A stretch of DNA of 64,000 nucleotides from Hyphomonas sp. (lineage in GTDB: Bacteria > Pseudomonadota > Alphaproteobacteria > Caulobacterales > Hyphomonadaceae): contig JACKIK010000001.1 in NCBI GenBank assembly GCA_020638455.1, positions 930,001-994,000 on the forward strand. The letters run 5' to 3'. Numbering within the stretch: position 1 is the first letter of the stretch; every line of letters starts with the position of its first letter. The notes under the pieces are model-generated. The model was not told the DNA's origin and made no database searches. It saw only the letters and a program-made list of their open reading frames with translations. Both the position numbers and the translations under genes were made by a program. Below are positions 1 to 8,322 of the stretch, piece by piece.

Positions 1-141
1 CGCCTCGACCATGTAGGAATTGATCCCGAAGATCTCCTGCACCAGCACCAGGCCGCCCTTGCGCGCGCCCTGTGCCGGCACACGCAGTGCCCCGAACCTG
101 AAGCCGTCACCGCTGGTCAGTTCAATGACGGTGCCGCTCAT
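1..141 (-). CDS. Dienelactone hydrolase family protein, N-terminal part (cut by window edge)
   Basis: The first 47 codons of a gene that runs off the left edge. It begins with ATG one base after the cobS stop codon. The visible protein has a short beta-strand-rich start, then the stretch KGGLVLVQEIFGIN, which is typical of the first core strand and turn of dienelactone hydrolase (carboxymethylenebutenolidase-type) alpha/beta hydrolases. The catalytic Cys/Asp/His residues would lie outside the window. The one-base gap suggests co-transcription with cobS. The family is clear; the substrate cannot be judged from this fragment. Confidence 0.8.
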   Translation of the reverse strand, partial: MSGTVIELTSGDGFRFGALRVPAQGARKGGLVLVQEIFGINSYMVEA

Positions 142-142
142 C

Positions 143-1126
143 TCAGGCCACCCGCACCATCAGCGCACTCTCCGGCAGGTCCACGCCGAAACAGCGCTGG
201 TACATCTCCGCCACCAGCGGGCGCTCCAGCTCGTCGCACTTGTTGAGGAAGGTCATGCGGAAAGCATGGCCGAGATCGCCGAAGATGGCGAAATTCTCCG
301 CCCAGGTGATCACCGTCCGCGGGCTCATCACGGTGGAGAGGTCGCCCGACATGAACGCATTCCGCGTCAGGTCCGCCAGCGTCACCATCTTGGCCAGCGT
401 GTCATCGTCGACGCCGGTTGCCTTGGACTTCACGATCTCCACTTCGGCATCGTGCTCCAGATAGTTCAGTGTCGTGACGATGTTCCAGCGGTCCATCTGG
501 CCCTGGTTCAGCTGCTGCGTGCCGTGATAAAGGCCCGTCGTATCGCCGAGGCCGACCGTGTTGGTCGTCGAGAACAGGCGGAAATACGGGTTCGGCGCGA
601 TCACGCGGTTCTGGTCGAGCAGCGTCAGCTTGCCCGAGCTTTCGAGCACGCGCTGGATCACGAACATCACGTCCGGCCGGCCCGCATCGTATTCGTCGAA
701 GGTGATCGCCACGGCCCGCTGCAGCGCCCAGGGCAGGATGCCTTCGCGGAATTCGGTGATCTGCTTGCCGTCCTTCAGGACGATCGCGTCCTTGCCGACC
801 ATGTCGATCCGGCTGACATGGCTGTCGAGGTTGACCCGGATCATCGGCCAGTTGAGGCGCGCGGCCACCTGTTCGATATGGGTCGATTTCCCGGTGCCGT
901 GATAGCCCTGCACCATGACGCGCCGGTTGTGCTCGAACCCGGCCAGGATCGCCATCGTCGTCTGCGGATCGAAACGATAGGCATCGTCGATCTCCGGCAC
1001 GTATTCGGTGCGCTTCTTGAAGCCATGCACCACCATGTCCGTATCCAGGCCAAACACCTTGCGGACATTGATTTTTTCGGTCGGCTTCATGCCTTCCAGT
1101 TCGGTGCTGTCACTCATTACGGTCAT
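143..1126 (-). CDS. cobS: Cobaltochelatase AAA+ subunit CobS
   Basis: AAA+ ATPase subunit of aerobic cobaltochelatase, which works with CobT to drive CobN-catalysed Co insertion into hydrogenobyrinic acid a,c-diamide in the cytoplasm. The Walker A motif GYHGTGKST and the Walker B/DEYDAG segment are intact, followed by the CobS-like sensor region (FRLFSTTNTVG). I chose the ATG at 1126 (327 aa, close to the usual ~330) because GAGAAG lies just upstream. Another ATG at 1117 and one at 1180 are in frame. No cobT or cobN is visible in the window; the next gene is a dienelactone hydrolase. The same CobS/CobT pair can be hard to separate from MoxR-like ATPases, but the N-terminal KVFGLD and DSHVSR segments fit CobS. 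Confidence 0.9.
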   Translation of the reverse strand: MTVMSDSTELEGMKPTEKINVRKVFGLDTDMVVHGFKKRTEYVPEIDDAYRFDPQTTMAILAGFEHNRRVMVQGYHGTGKSTHIEQVAARLNWPMIRVNLDSHVSRIDMVGKDAIVLKDGKQITEFREGILPWALQRAVAITFDEYDAGRPDVMFVIQRVLESSGKLTLLDQNRVIAPNPYFRLFSTTNTVGLGDTTGLYHGTQQLNQGQMDRWNIVTTLNYLEHDAEVEIVKSKATGVDDDTLAKMVTLADLTRNAFMSGDLSTVMSPRTVITWAENFAIFGDLGHAFRMTFLNKCDELERPLVAEMYQRCFGVDLPESALMVRVA

Positions 1127-1227
1127 TGCGGTCTTCTCGGGCTCCGGGAGGGTCTGTGTATCAGATAGGCGTTCTATCACGCCTTCGCCCCCGGGCTAGT
1201 GCGACGTAACGGAAACAGCGCACATGC

Positions 1228-1254
1228 GAAAGGGGCAGACCTGCGGCCTGCCCC
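1228..1254 (-). terminator. Rho-independent terminator after the outer-membrane barrel gene
   Basis: On the minus strand a 10-bp stem (GGGGCAGGCC paired with GGTCTGCCCC, one G-T wobble) with a 3-base loop is followed by TTTC. It lies 35 bases past the stop codon of the barrel gene and before cobS, so it probably separates the two units. Confidence 0.7.
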
Positions 1255-1288
1255 CTGAACAAATGCTGCTGAATCTGAAGGCGTGCGG

Positions 1289-2077
1289 TCAGCCGCCGAA
1301 GCGGTAACGCATGCCGAGTCCGACCATATGCTGCTTGTTTTCGATGCTGACGCTCGCCGGGACGAGGTACAGGTCCATCTTCACATCGTCGGTCGCGCGG
1401 TAGGTGTATTCGCCGAACACTTCCCACTTGTTGGTGAGGCGATAGGTGACGCCGGCCTTGCCCTGGTAGGCCAGTTTCGTCTCATCGGCCGTGCCCATCA
1501 GGTAGGCTTCCGGATAGTAGGTGACCTTGACCTTCGAAGCACCGATACCGGCGCCGACATAGGGCTCGATCCGGCCGCCGCGGTTGAAATCGTAATAGAC
1601 GTTCGCGAAAGCGGACGTGCTCTCGAGATCCCGGTCGTCGGACCGGAGCCCATAACCGACCGTGTATCCGCTCGGCGTCGCCTGACCGTAGAGGATGGAG
1701 GCATCTTCGCCGTCGAGAGAGCCGGCCGCGGTCTGGATGTTGCTGTGCGCATCGACGCCGGCCTTGGTGTAGGAGACTTCCAGCGAGCCGCGCAGGCCGT
1801 TGGCGAAGCGGGCGCCGACCTCGACGCCGCCGCCCAGGCCATCATTGTGCGTCGTCTCGAAGTCGAACTGGCTGCCGGCCGGGAAATTCGTGCCGTAGGG
1901 AATGGTCGTGCCCTGGCCCGACGACCAGTCGGACGTGAACTCGCCGCTCGCCTTGGAGTCTGCAGGCTGTGTCCAGGTCGCCTGACCGGAGACATACCAT
2001 TCGTGCGCAGACGACAGGCCCACAAACGTCGCCGCGCAGACGGCGGCCGTGAAAGGTATCTTGAACAGAAGTTTCAT
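1289..2077 (-). CDS. Outer-membrane beta-barrel protein (OmpA/OmpX-like porin fold)
   Basis: A 262-residue secreted protein with a Sec signal peptide (positively charged MKLLFK, hydrophobic core, cleavage near residue 24 after LSSA). The mature part alternates polar and hydrophobic residues in short strands rich in Gly, Tyr and Phe, including YVGAGIGASKV and EYTYRA, and ends in a strand with alternating aromatics close to the C-terminus (GMRYRF). This matches small 8-stranded outer-membrane barrels annotated as outer membrane beta-barrel or OmpW/OmpA-like. It is monocistronic with its own terminator. The ligand or role is unknown. Confidence 0.8.
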   Translation of the reverse strand: MKLLFKIPFTAAVCAATFVGLSSAHEWYVSGQATWTQPADSKASGEFTSDWSSGQGTTIPYGTNFPAGSQFDFETTHNDGLGGGVEVGARFANGLRGSLEVSYTKAGVDAHSNIQTAAGSLDGEDASILYGQATPSGYTVGYGLRSDDRDLESTSAFANVYYDFNRGGRIEPYVGAGIGASKVKVTYYPEAYLMGTADETKLAYQGKAGVTYRLTNKWEVFGEYTYRATDDVKMDLYLVPASVSIENKQHMVGLGMRYRFGG

Positions 2078-2277
2078 GACCCGAACCCCGAACTGAGATC
2101 ATACCGGGATCGGCCCTGCCGCCCCGTCTTGCCCGGACAGGTCTAAGGCGAAATCTCTAGCATTTGCTTACACAACGCCCTGAGGTTGCAGGGATTTCCG
2201 GACGTGTTCGTAAACGCCGCGCGCCGTCCCGCCCGCCCTTCTGCAGTCAGATCAGTGCATCCGCCGGTAAATGGCGC

Positions 2278-3978
2278 TCAGTCTGCCGCATAGACGATGC
2301 TGCCGCCGACAACCGTCATCACGGCCTTCGCCTTCAGGATGTCGGCCTCGGGCACCGTCATCAGGTCGGTGTCGAACACCGTAAAGTCGGCAAGCTTGCC
2401 GGGCGCGATGGTGCCGAGATCATTTTCGCGGAAGGTGGCGTAGGCGGCGGCCGAGGTGAACAGCGCGAGCGCTTCGTCACGCGACAGGGCCTGCTCGGGA
2501 TGCCAGCCCTCGCCGGAAAAGCCCTTGAGGTCCTTGCGGGCAACGGCCGCGTAGAACTCGATCAGCGGCGAGCCGACTTCCACCGGTGCGTCCGAGCCAC
2601 CGGCAACCACTGCGCCGCTGTCGAGCAGGCTCTTCCAGGCATAGGCGCCGGCCAGCCGGTCAAGGCCGAGCCGCGCCGGCGCGAAGTGCAGGTCGCCGAT
2701 GGCATGGCTCGGCTGCATCGAGGCGATCAGGCCAAGTGCGCCGACGCGCGGAATGTCGGACGGTGCGATGATCTGCGCGTGTTCGATCCGCCACCGCTTG
2801 TTCTTGCCGTAACCGCCCGCCTCATAGACGTCGAGGATGCGCCGGTTGGCGAGATCGCCGATGGCGTGGATCGCGATCTGTATTCCGGCCGCGTCGGCCC
2901 GGCGCATATAGTCCGCAAGATCCTCATCCGTGATCAGCGACAGGCCGGAGGTCTCCGGACGGTCGGAATAAGGCTCGATGAGCTGCGCGCCGCGAGAGCC
3001 GAGCGCGCCGTCCATGTAGAGCTTGATCGCCCGGTTGGTGATCGTCGGCGTCTCATACTCATGCTTCGCCGCAAGGTCGAAGCCGTCCGGCTCGAAGGCG
3101 TTCCACAGGCGCAAGGGCAGTTTCCCTTCCCCGGCCAGCGCCGCCATGATCGGCGCCTCGTCCGGGCCAACGCTCATATTGTGCACGCCGGTCCAGCCGC
3201 GCGAGACGTAGACGGCCGCCCCGGTCTCCAGCGCGTGCGCCTTCGCGGCGGCATCCGGTGTCTCCATCAGGGGCGCAACCAGCGACATCGCATTGTCGAT
3301 CAGCATGCCGGTCGCATGACCGTCGGCGCCGCGCTCGATCCGGCCGCCGTCGGGATCTGCCGTCGTGTCGGTGACGCCAGCGGCGGCCAGGGCAGCCGAG
3401 TTGGCGACCAGCGCATGGCCGTCAGCCCGGACCAGGATCACGGGATTGACCGGTGCCACCGCATCGAGGTCGGCCGCCATCGGCATGCGGCCTTCCGGCC
3501 AGCCCGTCTCGATCCAGCCGCGTCCATAGATCAGCGCGCCCGGCGCCTTGCCCGGCACTTCGGCTGCGATCCGGGTGACGAGGTCGGCGACGGAGGCGGT
3601 GCCTTCGAGATTGAGCGTCAGCTCCCGCTGGCCGATGCCGAGCAGGTGCGCATGGGCGTCGGTGAAGCCGGGGAACATGACCGCACCGTGGAGGTCGATG
3701 ACAGTCACGCCAGGATCACCGTCATGGGCATCACGATCACCGCCGGACGCATCAGGATCACCCGAAATCGCGGCTCCGGGCGGTTCGACCCTCATAATGC
3801 GGCCCGTTCCGTCGACCCACACCGCTCCGGCGACCGGCTGGTCCGGATTGCCGGTGTAGATCGTGCCGCCGGTGAAGACTGTGGCGGGCTCACCTGCAGA
3901 AATTGCTGCAGGTTCCGGGGATTGTCCGGACGCACATGCGGCCAGGAACAGGGTGATGGCAGGCAGGATCAGGCGCAT
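2278..3978 (-). CDS. Secreted YtcJ-like amidohydrolase (lipoprotein)
   Basis: A 566-residue metal-dependent hydrolase of the YtcJ/imidazolonepropionase-like group of the amidohydrolase superfamily. It has a lipoprotein signal with lipobox LAAC (Cys15), so it is probably anchored in the outer or inner membrane facing the periplasm. Metal-site motifs are present: HAHLLG early, AIHAIGD in the middle and GSDAPVE late. A GGGGAG-like ribosome site precedes the ATG. Near residues 65-85 there is an Asp/Gly-rich loop encoded by imperfect tandem DNA repeats. The substrate is unknown; relatives act on formamides, N-acyl or cyclic amide compounds. It stands alone between the barrel gene and rpmB. Confidence 0.85.
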   Translation of the reverse strand: MRLILPAITLFLAACASGQSPEPAAISAGEPATVFTGGTIYTGNPDQPVAGAVWVDGTGRIMRVEPPGAAISGDPDASGGDRDAHDGDPGVTVIDLHGAVMFPGFTDAHAHLLGIGQRELTLNLEGTASVADLVTRIAAEVPGKAPGALIYGRGWIETGWPEGRMPMAADLDAVAPVNPVILVRADGHALVANSAALAAAGVTDTTADPDGGRIERGADGHATGMLIDNAMSLVAPLMETPDAAAKAHALETGAAVYVSRGWTGVHNMSVGPDEAPIMAALAGEGKLPLRLWNAFEPDGFDLAAKHEYETPTITNRAIKLYMDGALGSRGAQLIEPYSDRPETSGLSLITDEDLADYMRRADAAGIQIAIHAIGDLANRRILDVYEAGGYGKNKRWRIEHAQIIAPSDIPRVGALGLIASMQPSHAIGDLHFAPARLGLDRLAGAYAWKSLLDSGAVVAGGSDAPVEVGSPLIEFYAAVARKDLKGFSGEGWHPEQALSRDEALALFTSAAAYATFRENDLGTIAPGKLADFTVFDTDLMTVPEADILKAKAVMTVVGGSIVYAAD

Positions 3979-4032
3979 CGGCAGGGCTCCCCGGAATTTC
4001 GCCCGTTCCTGCCACGCCTTCGGGCGCCGCGC

Positions 4033-4061
4033 AAAAGAAAAGCGCGCCGGTCAGGCGCGCT
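4033..4061 (-). terminator. Rho-independent terminator of rpmB
   Basis: A perfect 8-bp stem AGCGCGCC/GGCGCGCT with a 5-base loop is followed on the minus strand by TTTCTTTT. It begins 30 bases after the rpmB stop codon. Confidence 0.85.
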
Positions 4062-4090
4062 CTGCAGATTCCATTACAGAATCAGATTGT

Positions 4091-4375
4091 TCAGGCAACC
4101 GCCTTCTTGGCGATGTCGCGCTTGATCTTCAGCGCCTTCGACGACAGCGTCTCATCCTTCGCCTTGGCCAGGAACGCGTCGAGGCCGCCCAGCTTGTCGA
4201 CCGAACGCAGCGCCGAAGCGGTAATGCGCATCGGGAAGTTCTGGTTCAGCGCTTCCGAATGCAGCGTCACGCGCACCAGATTCGGACGGAAAATCCGCTT
4301 GGTCTTGATCTGGGAATGGCTGACACGGTGGCCGACCATGGGCTTGGTGCCGGTAAGTTCGCACTCGCGGGACAT
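4091..4375 (-). CDS. rpmB: 50S ribosomal protein L28
   Basis: A 94-residue large-subunit ribosomal protein. The N-terminal MSRECELTGTKP, followed by KTKRIFRPNL and FPMRITASALRS, is typical of alphaproteobacterial L28, including the usual length. It is a single-gene unit with a strong terminator downstream. The neighbouring DUF3108 gene is divergent; the rpmB/DUF3108/cobS neighbourhood is common in alphaproteobacteria. Confidence 0.97.
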   Translation of the reverse strand: MSRECELTGTKPMVGHRVSHSQIKTKRIFRPNLVRVTLHSEALNQNFPMRITASALRSVDKLGGLDAFLAKAKDETLSSKALKIKRDIAKKAVA

Positions 4376-4627
4376 GGTCTCGCTCCAATTTGAGGGGTCT
4401 TATCTCGAAGGCGCGCTGTTAGAACGGCGGGGGGCTTCCTGTCAACTCCGGACGCGGCCGATTCCTCAGTTGCGGAGGCTTGTAACTGCTTGTCACAAGG
4501 TTTGACCGCAAATCCGCCCGATTGGGGCAGCAAAACGGCACCTGTGTTCAGGCACCGTTGGCGTGCCGTGCCTATATTGTGCACATCGACAGAGCCGGCC
4601 CGGCGGCCGGCAAGGAACAGGTCTGAG

Positions 4628-5527
4628 ATGAAACGCGCTTTCCTTATCGCTTCCGCCGCGGCGCTGGCATTTGCCGGCCTCGCCACGGCCGACAAGGCCC
4701 CGGCTGCGCGCGCAGCGTCCGGCGCCCTCCTCACCAATGTGAAGGCGGGGGCGCCCACGCGCATGGTCTACGAACTGCAGGCCAAGGCCTGGGTCCTGTT
4801 CATCCCGGCGACCGGCCGGGCGACGTTCACGACGGAGCTGCACCCCGACACGTACACCATCGATTCCCGTGTCAAAGTCACCGGTATCGCCGACTGGTTC
4901 GTGAACTACGACATGCACATCCATGCCCAGGGCGAAACGCACGGCCGCGAGCTGAAGACCCGCGAATACGTCTCGCAGAATAAGGACGGCAAGAAGAACC
5001 GCCGCGTCGAAATGGCGATCAGCGACCATGACTTCTCCATGACCGCGACACCGCGCTTCGGGAATCTTGGCGACCCGGCCGCGACCACGGATCAGGTGCT
5101 GAAGACGAACGACCCGATCACCGCCCTGATCACGTTTGCGCTGGAACCCCGCGCGCCGGACGAGGATCCCTGCGGCGGCCCGATCCGCATCTTCGATGGC
5201 CGCCAGCTGACCTATCTCTACCTCAGCAATGCCGGCACCAAGCAGGTTTCGACGCCAGTCTGGTCCGGCGAGGCCATCGAGTGTCACGTGACCATGGACC
5301 GGATCGCCGGCTATGACCGCGATGAAGTCGACAATGACAATCTGACCAGCATCGACGGGCCGCTGCGCATGTGGCTCGCCCCGCTCGACAATGGCGCCAC
5401 CGTGCCGATCAAGATCGCCGCCGACTCCAAGAAGATCGGTGAGGTGACGCTGACGGCGAAGAAGCTGAGCTTCGAGCCGCTGGTCACGTCCGAGGCCGAC
5501 GCTGCGCCCGGCAGCGGCCAGCACTAG
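4628..5527 (+). CDS. DUF3108 domain protein, exported
   Basis: A 299-residue protein with a Sec signal peptide (MKRAFLIASAAALAFAGLATA, cleaved near residue 21). The mature part matches DUF3108 proteins, which are predicted periplasmic beta-rich proteins of unknown function: YELQAKAWVLFIPATGRA at the start, YDRDEVDND and a C-terminal basic/acidic strand pattern. The ATG at 4628 was chosen because it carries the signal peptide and has AAGGAACAG upstream. Its TAG stop overlaps the stop of the convergent RluA-type gene through the palindrome CTAG. DUF3108 genes often sit beside rpmB in alphaproteobacteria. Function unknown. Confidence 0.85.
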   Translation: MKRAFLIASAAALAFAGLATADKAPAARAASGALLTNVKAGAPTRMVYELQAKAWVLFIPATGRATFTTELHPDTYTIDSRVKVTGIADWFVNYDMHIHAQGETHGRELKTREYVSQNKDGKKNRRVEMAISDHDFSMTATPRFGNLGDPAATTDQVLKTNDPITALITFALEPRAPDEDPCGGPIRIFDGRQLTYLYLSNAGTKQVSTPVWSGEAIECHVTMDRIAGYDRDEVDNDNLTSIDGPLRMWLAPLDNGATVPIKIAADSKKIGEVTLTAKKLSFEPLVTSEADAAPGSGQH

Positions 5528-6543
5528 GCCGTCGTCGGCAACTGTCGCAGGGCGGCGACGAGCGCCGTCATGTCTTCCGGAAGGGGCGCTTCGAACCGGA
5601 GCGCCTCTTTCGTTACGGGGTGGATGAAACCCAGCACCGCGGCGTGCAGCGCCTGGCGTGGAAATTCCCGCGCCGCCTTCAGGCCTGCATCGTGCCCCGG
5701 CCCGCTGCCAAGGCAGGAGACACCACGGCTGCGGCCATAGACCGGGTCTCCCACCAGCGGCGTGCCGATATGCGCCATGTGCACCCGGATCTGGTGCGTC
5801 CGGCCTGTTTCCAGCCGGCATTCGACCAGCGCCGCGGATGGAAAACCCGTGCCCTTCTCGCGAATGCCGAATGTCTCGAGCGTCCGGTAGTGGGTGATCG
5901 CATGCCGGCCGGCGCCGGATTCCGGATTGCGGACGACCGCCATCTTCTTCCGGTCACCGGCCGAGCGGGCGAGATGTTCGTCCACCGTCCCGGAAGACGG
6001 GCGCGGGGCGCCGCGGGTAACGGCCAGATAAGCCCGCTCGATATCGTGGCTGCCGAACAGGGCCGACAGGCCGAGGTGTGCAGGCTCGGTCTTGGCCGCG
6101 ACGAGGACGCCGGTGGTCAGCTTGTCGATGCGATGGACGATGCCGGGACGTTCCACCCCGCCGATACCCGAAAGCTGGCCGCGGCAGTGGAACAGGAGCG
6201 CGTTGACCAGCGTGCCGTCTGCGCTGCCGGGGGCCGGGTGAACCGCCATGCCGGCCGGCTTGTTGACCACGATCAGGTGCTCGTCCTCGAACAGGATGTC
6301 CAGCGGGATATCCTGCGGCTCCGGTTCGGCAGGCACGGGATCCGGCAGGCGCACGACATATTCCGTGCCGGCCACAACGGGCTTCTTCGGATTGGTTTCG
6401 ACCCCGCCGTCCGCGGTGACGGCGCCCTCGAGAATCAGCGCCTTGAGCCGGGAACGAGACAGGTCTTCCGCCTTCGCCGCCAGGAAGACGTCAAGCCGCA
6501 GGCCCGCGTCTTCCGCGGTCGCTGTAAGGGAAATCATATTCAT
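5524..6543 (-). CDS. RluA-family 23S rRNA pseudouridine synthase
   Basis: A 339-residue RNA-modifying enzyme that isomerises uridine to pseudouridine in rRNA. The N-terminal S4 RNA-binding domain spans about residues 12-65 (RLDVFLAAKAEDLSRSRL). The catalytic domain carries GIVHRIDKLTTG, whose Asp is the conserved nucleophile, and later ETGRTHQIRVHMAHIG and DPVYG. The domain order and length fit RluD (U1911/1915/1917) better than RluA or RluC, but the exact target is inferred. The 3' end shares a CTAG stop with the DUF3108 gene. Confidence 0.92.
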   Translation of the reverse strand: MNMISLTATAEDAGLRLDVFLAAKAEDLSRSRLKALILEGAVTADGGVETNPKKPVVAGTEYVVRLPDPVPAEPEPQDIPLDILFEDEHLIVVNKPAGMAVHPAPGSADGTLVNALLFHCRGQLSGIGGVERPGIVHRIDKLTTGVLVAAKTEPAHLGLSALFGSHDIERAYLAVTRGAPRPSSGTVDEHLARSAGDRKKMAVVRNPESGAGRHAITHYRTLETFGIREKGTGFPSAALVECRLETGRTHQIRVHMAHIGTPLVGDPVYGRSRGVSCLGSGPGHDAGLKAAREFPRQALHAAVLGFIHPVTKEALRFEAPLPEDMTALVAALRQLPTTA

Positions 6544-6633
6544 CGCGGCGGCTTATAGACGAAAGCAACGCCCGGCGTCATGCTACTGTCTCCAACCGGC
6601 CCTAGACCGGTGCTTCATCTTGGAGGACATCCC

Positions 6634-8322
6634 ATGACCAGCGTCACACGCCGCGGCCTGCTCGGCGCCGCCGCAACCGGAACCCTTGGCCTCGCTGCCT
6701 GCGTGACCGCGCCCGCCAAGGAAGCGGCCTATGATGGCGAAGTGGCGTTCCAGCATGGCGTTGCCTCCGGCGACCCGCTGGCAGACCGGGTGATCCTGTG
6801 GACGCGCGTGACCCCGACATCGGGCGCCGGGGCGATCCCGGTGCGCTACGAGGTGATGGATGGTGCCGGCACTGTTGTGACATCAGGCATGCTGAGCGCC
6901 GACGCGGCGCACGACTACTGCGTCAAGGCAGATGCGGCGGGCCTGCAGCCCGCAACGACTTACACCTACCGCTTCAAGGCCCTGACGGGCGCCGGTGAGG
7001 TTGCCTCCCCGACCGGGCGTACGCGCACCACGGCGATCGCCGGCGACGCGCCTGTCCGGCTGGTCGTCATCTCCTGCTCGAACTGGCAGTTCGGATTCTT
7101 CAACGCCTATGCGGCCCTCTCCCAGGAAGCCGATGTCGACGCCATCGTGCACCTTGGCGACTACATCTACGAGTACGGCATCGACGGATATGGCGGTGAG
7201 GTGGCACAGGCGATCGGCCGGCCTCATGATCCGCCGACGGAATGTATCACGCTGTCCGACTATCGCCGACGCCACGCCCAGTACAAGACCGATCCGAACC
7301 TGCAGGCCGCCCATGCGGCGGCGCCCTGGATCTGCACCTGGGACGATCATGAAAGCGCCAACGACTCCTATCGGACCGGCGCGGAAAACCACAATCCCGA
7401 CAAGGGCGAGGGCCTCTGGTCGGATCGAAAGATGGCCGCGGTGCAGGCCTATTTCGAATGGCTGCCGATGCGCGAGCCGGAACCCGGCAAGGTGACGACA
7501 GCTGTCTGGCGCAGCTTCGATTTCGGCGACGTCGCCACAATCTGCGCCCTGGAAACCCGCCTCACCGGACGCTCGCCCAGCATCAGCTGGTTCGACGCGC
7601 TGACCGGTGAAACCACGCCTGAAGGGATGGTGGCCGCAGCGCAGGCAACCATGGCGGAAGCGTCCGACCCCTCGCGCACCATGATGGGCCCCGAACAGGA
7701 AGCCTGGCTCGAAGGCGAGCTCGGCCGCTCGGTGACGGCCGGCAAGTCCTGGCAGGTGCTCGCCAATCAGGTCGTGATGGCCAAGACGGTCCTGCCAAAA
7801 CTGCAGGAAACGCTGACGCCGGAGCAGATCGCCGCACAGGACAATGCCTTCGTCCAGCAGATGATCGCCTTCTCCGCGCTCGGCCTGCCGGCCAATCTCG
7901 ATGCCTGGGACGGCTATCCTGCTGCGCGCGAGCGCCTGTATGCCTCAGCCGCAAAGACCGGTGCCCGGCTCGTGGTTCTGGCTGGCGACACGCATACGGC
8001 CTGGGCAAATACGCTGCACGACAAGGACGGGATCCGGCGCGCGGTCGAATTCGGCTGCACGTCGATCACATCGCCGGGATCCGGCTCAGCCGTAAAGGAT
8101 ATTCCGGACCTCGGCGCGCAGATGGCCGCCGCCAATGCGGATGTCGACTGGCACGATCCGTTCGGTCACGGCTACACGGTCGTGACCTTCACGCCGGACG
8201 CCGCAACGGCCGAATACCGCAAGGTGTCCGGCATTCTCAGCCCGGAGTGGACGCTCGATACGGTGTCGGTCTGGGAAGCGAAGCTGGAAGACGGCGGCGT
8301 CTCGGACCTGGCCCAGGCCTAG
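6634..8322 (+). CDS. PhoD-like alkaline phosphatase, Tat-exported
   Basis: A 562-residue metallophosphatase. The start has a twin-arginine signal (TRRGLLGAAATG) followed by LAAC, so it may be a Tat-exported lipoprotein with Cys23 lipidated. A PhoD N-terminal Ig-like domain covers roughly residues 35-130 (FQHGVASGDPLADRVILWTR), followed by the calcineurin-like PhoD catalytic domain with CSNWQ, HLGDYIYEYG, TWDDHE and LAGDTHTAW. The family hydrolyses phosphodiesters and monoesters in the periplasm using Ca/Fe. GGAGG precedes the ATG by about 8 bases. No Pho box was recognised upstream. Its stop overlaps the next, convergent gene by CTAG. Confidence 0.93.
   Translation: MTSVTRRGLLGAAATGTLGLAACVTAPAKEAAYDGEVAFQHGVASGDPLADRVILWTRVTPTSGAGAIPVRYEVMDGAGTVVTSGMLSADAAHDYCVKADAAGLQPATTYTYRFKALTGAGEVASPTGRTRTTAIAGDAPVRLVVISCSNWQFGFFNAYAALSQEADVDAIVHLGDYIYEYGIDGYGGEVAQAIGRPHDPPTECITLSDYRRRHAQYKTDPNLQAAHAAAPWICTWDDHESANDSYRTGAENHNPDKGEGLWSDRKMAAVQAYFEWLPMREPEPGKVTTAVWRSFDFGDVATICALETRLTGRSPSISWFDALTGETTPEGMVAAAQATMAEASDPSRTMMGPEQEAWLEGELGRSVTAGKSWQVLANQVVMAKTVLPKLQETLTPEQIAAQDNAFVQQMIAFSALGLPANLDAWDGYPAARERLYASAAKTGARLVVLAGDTHTAWANTLHDKDGIRRAVEFGCTSITSPGSGSAVKDIPDLGAQMAAANADVDWHDPFGHGYTVVTFTPDAATAEYRKVSGILSPEWTLDTVSVWEAKLEDGGVSDLAQA

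Noticed and set aside
2164..4125. A 653-codon open frame on the plus strand
   Set aside because: It is antisense to the YtcJ-like amidohydrolase, which has a lipobox and metal motifs. The antisense product is low-complexity Arg/Asp/Val and has no signature.
4376..4627. A promoter for the DUF3108 gene with TATATT near 4573
   Set aside because: No -35 element lies at the right distance; TATATT alone is weak evidence.
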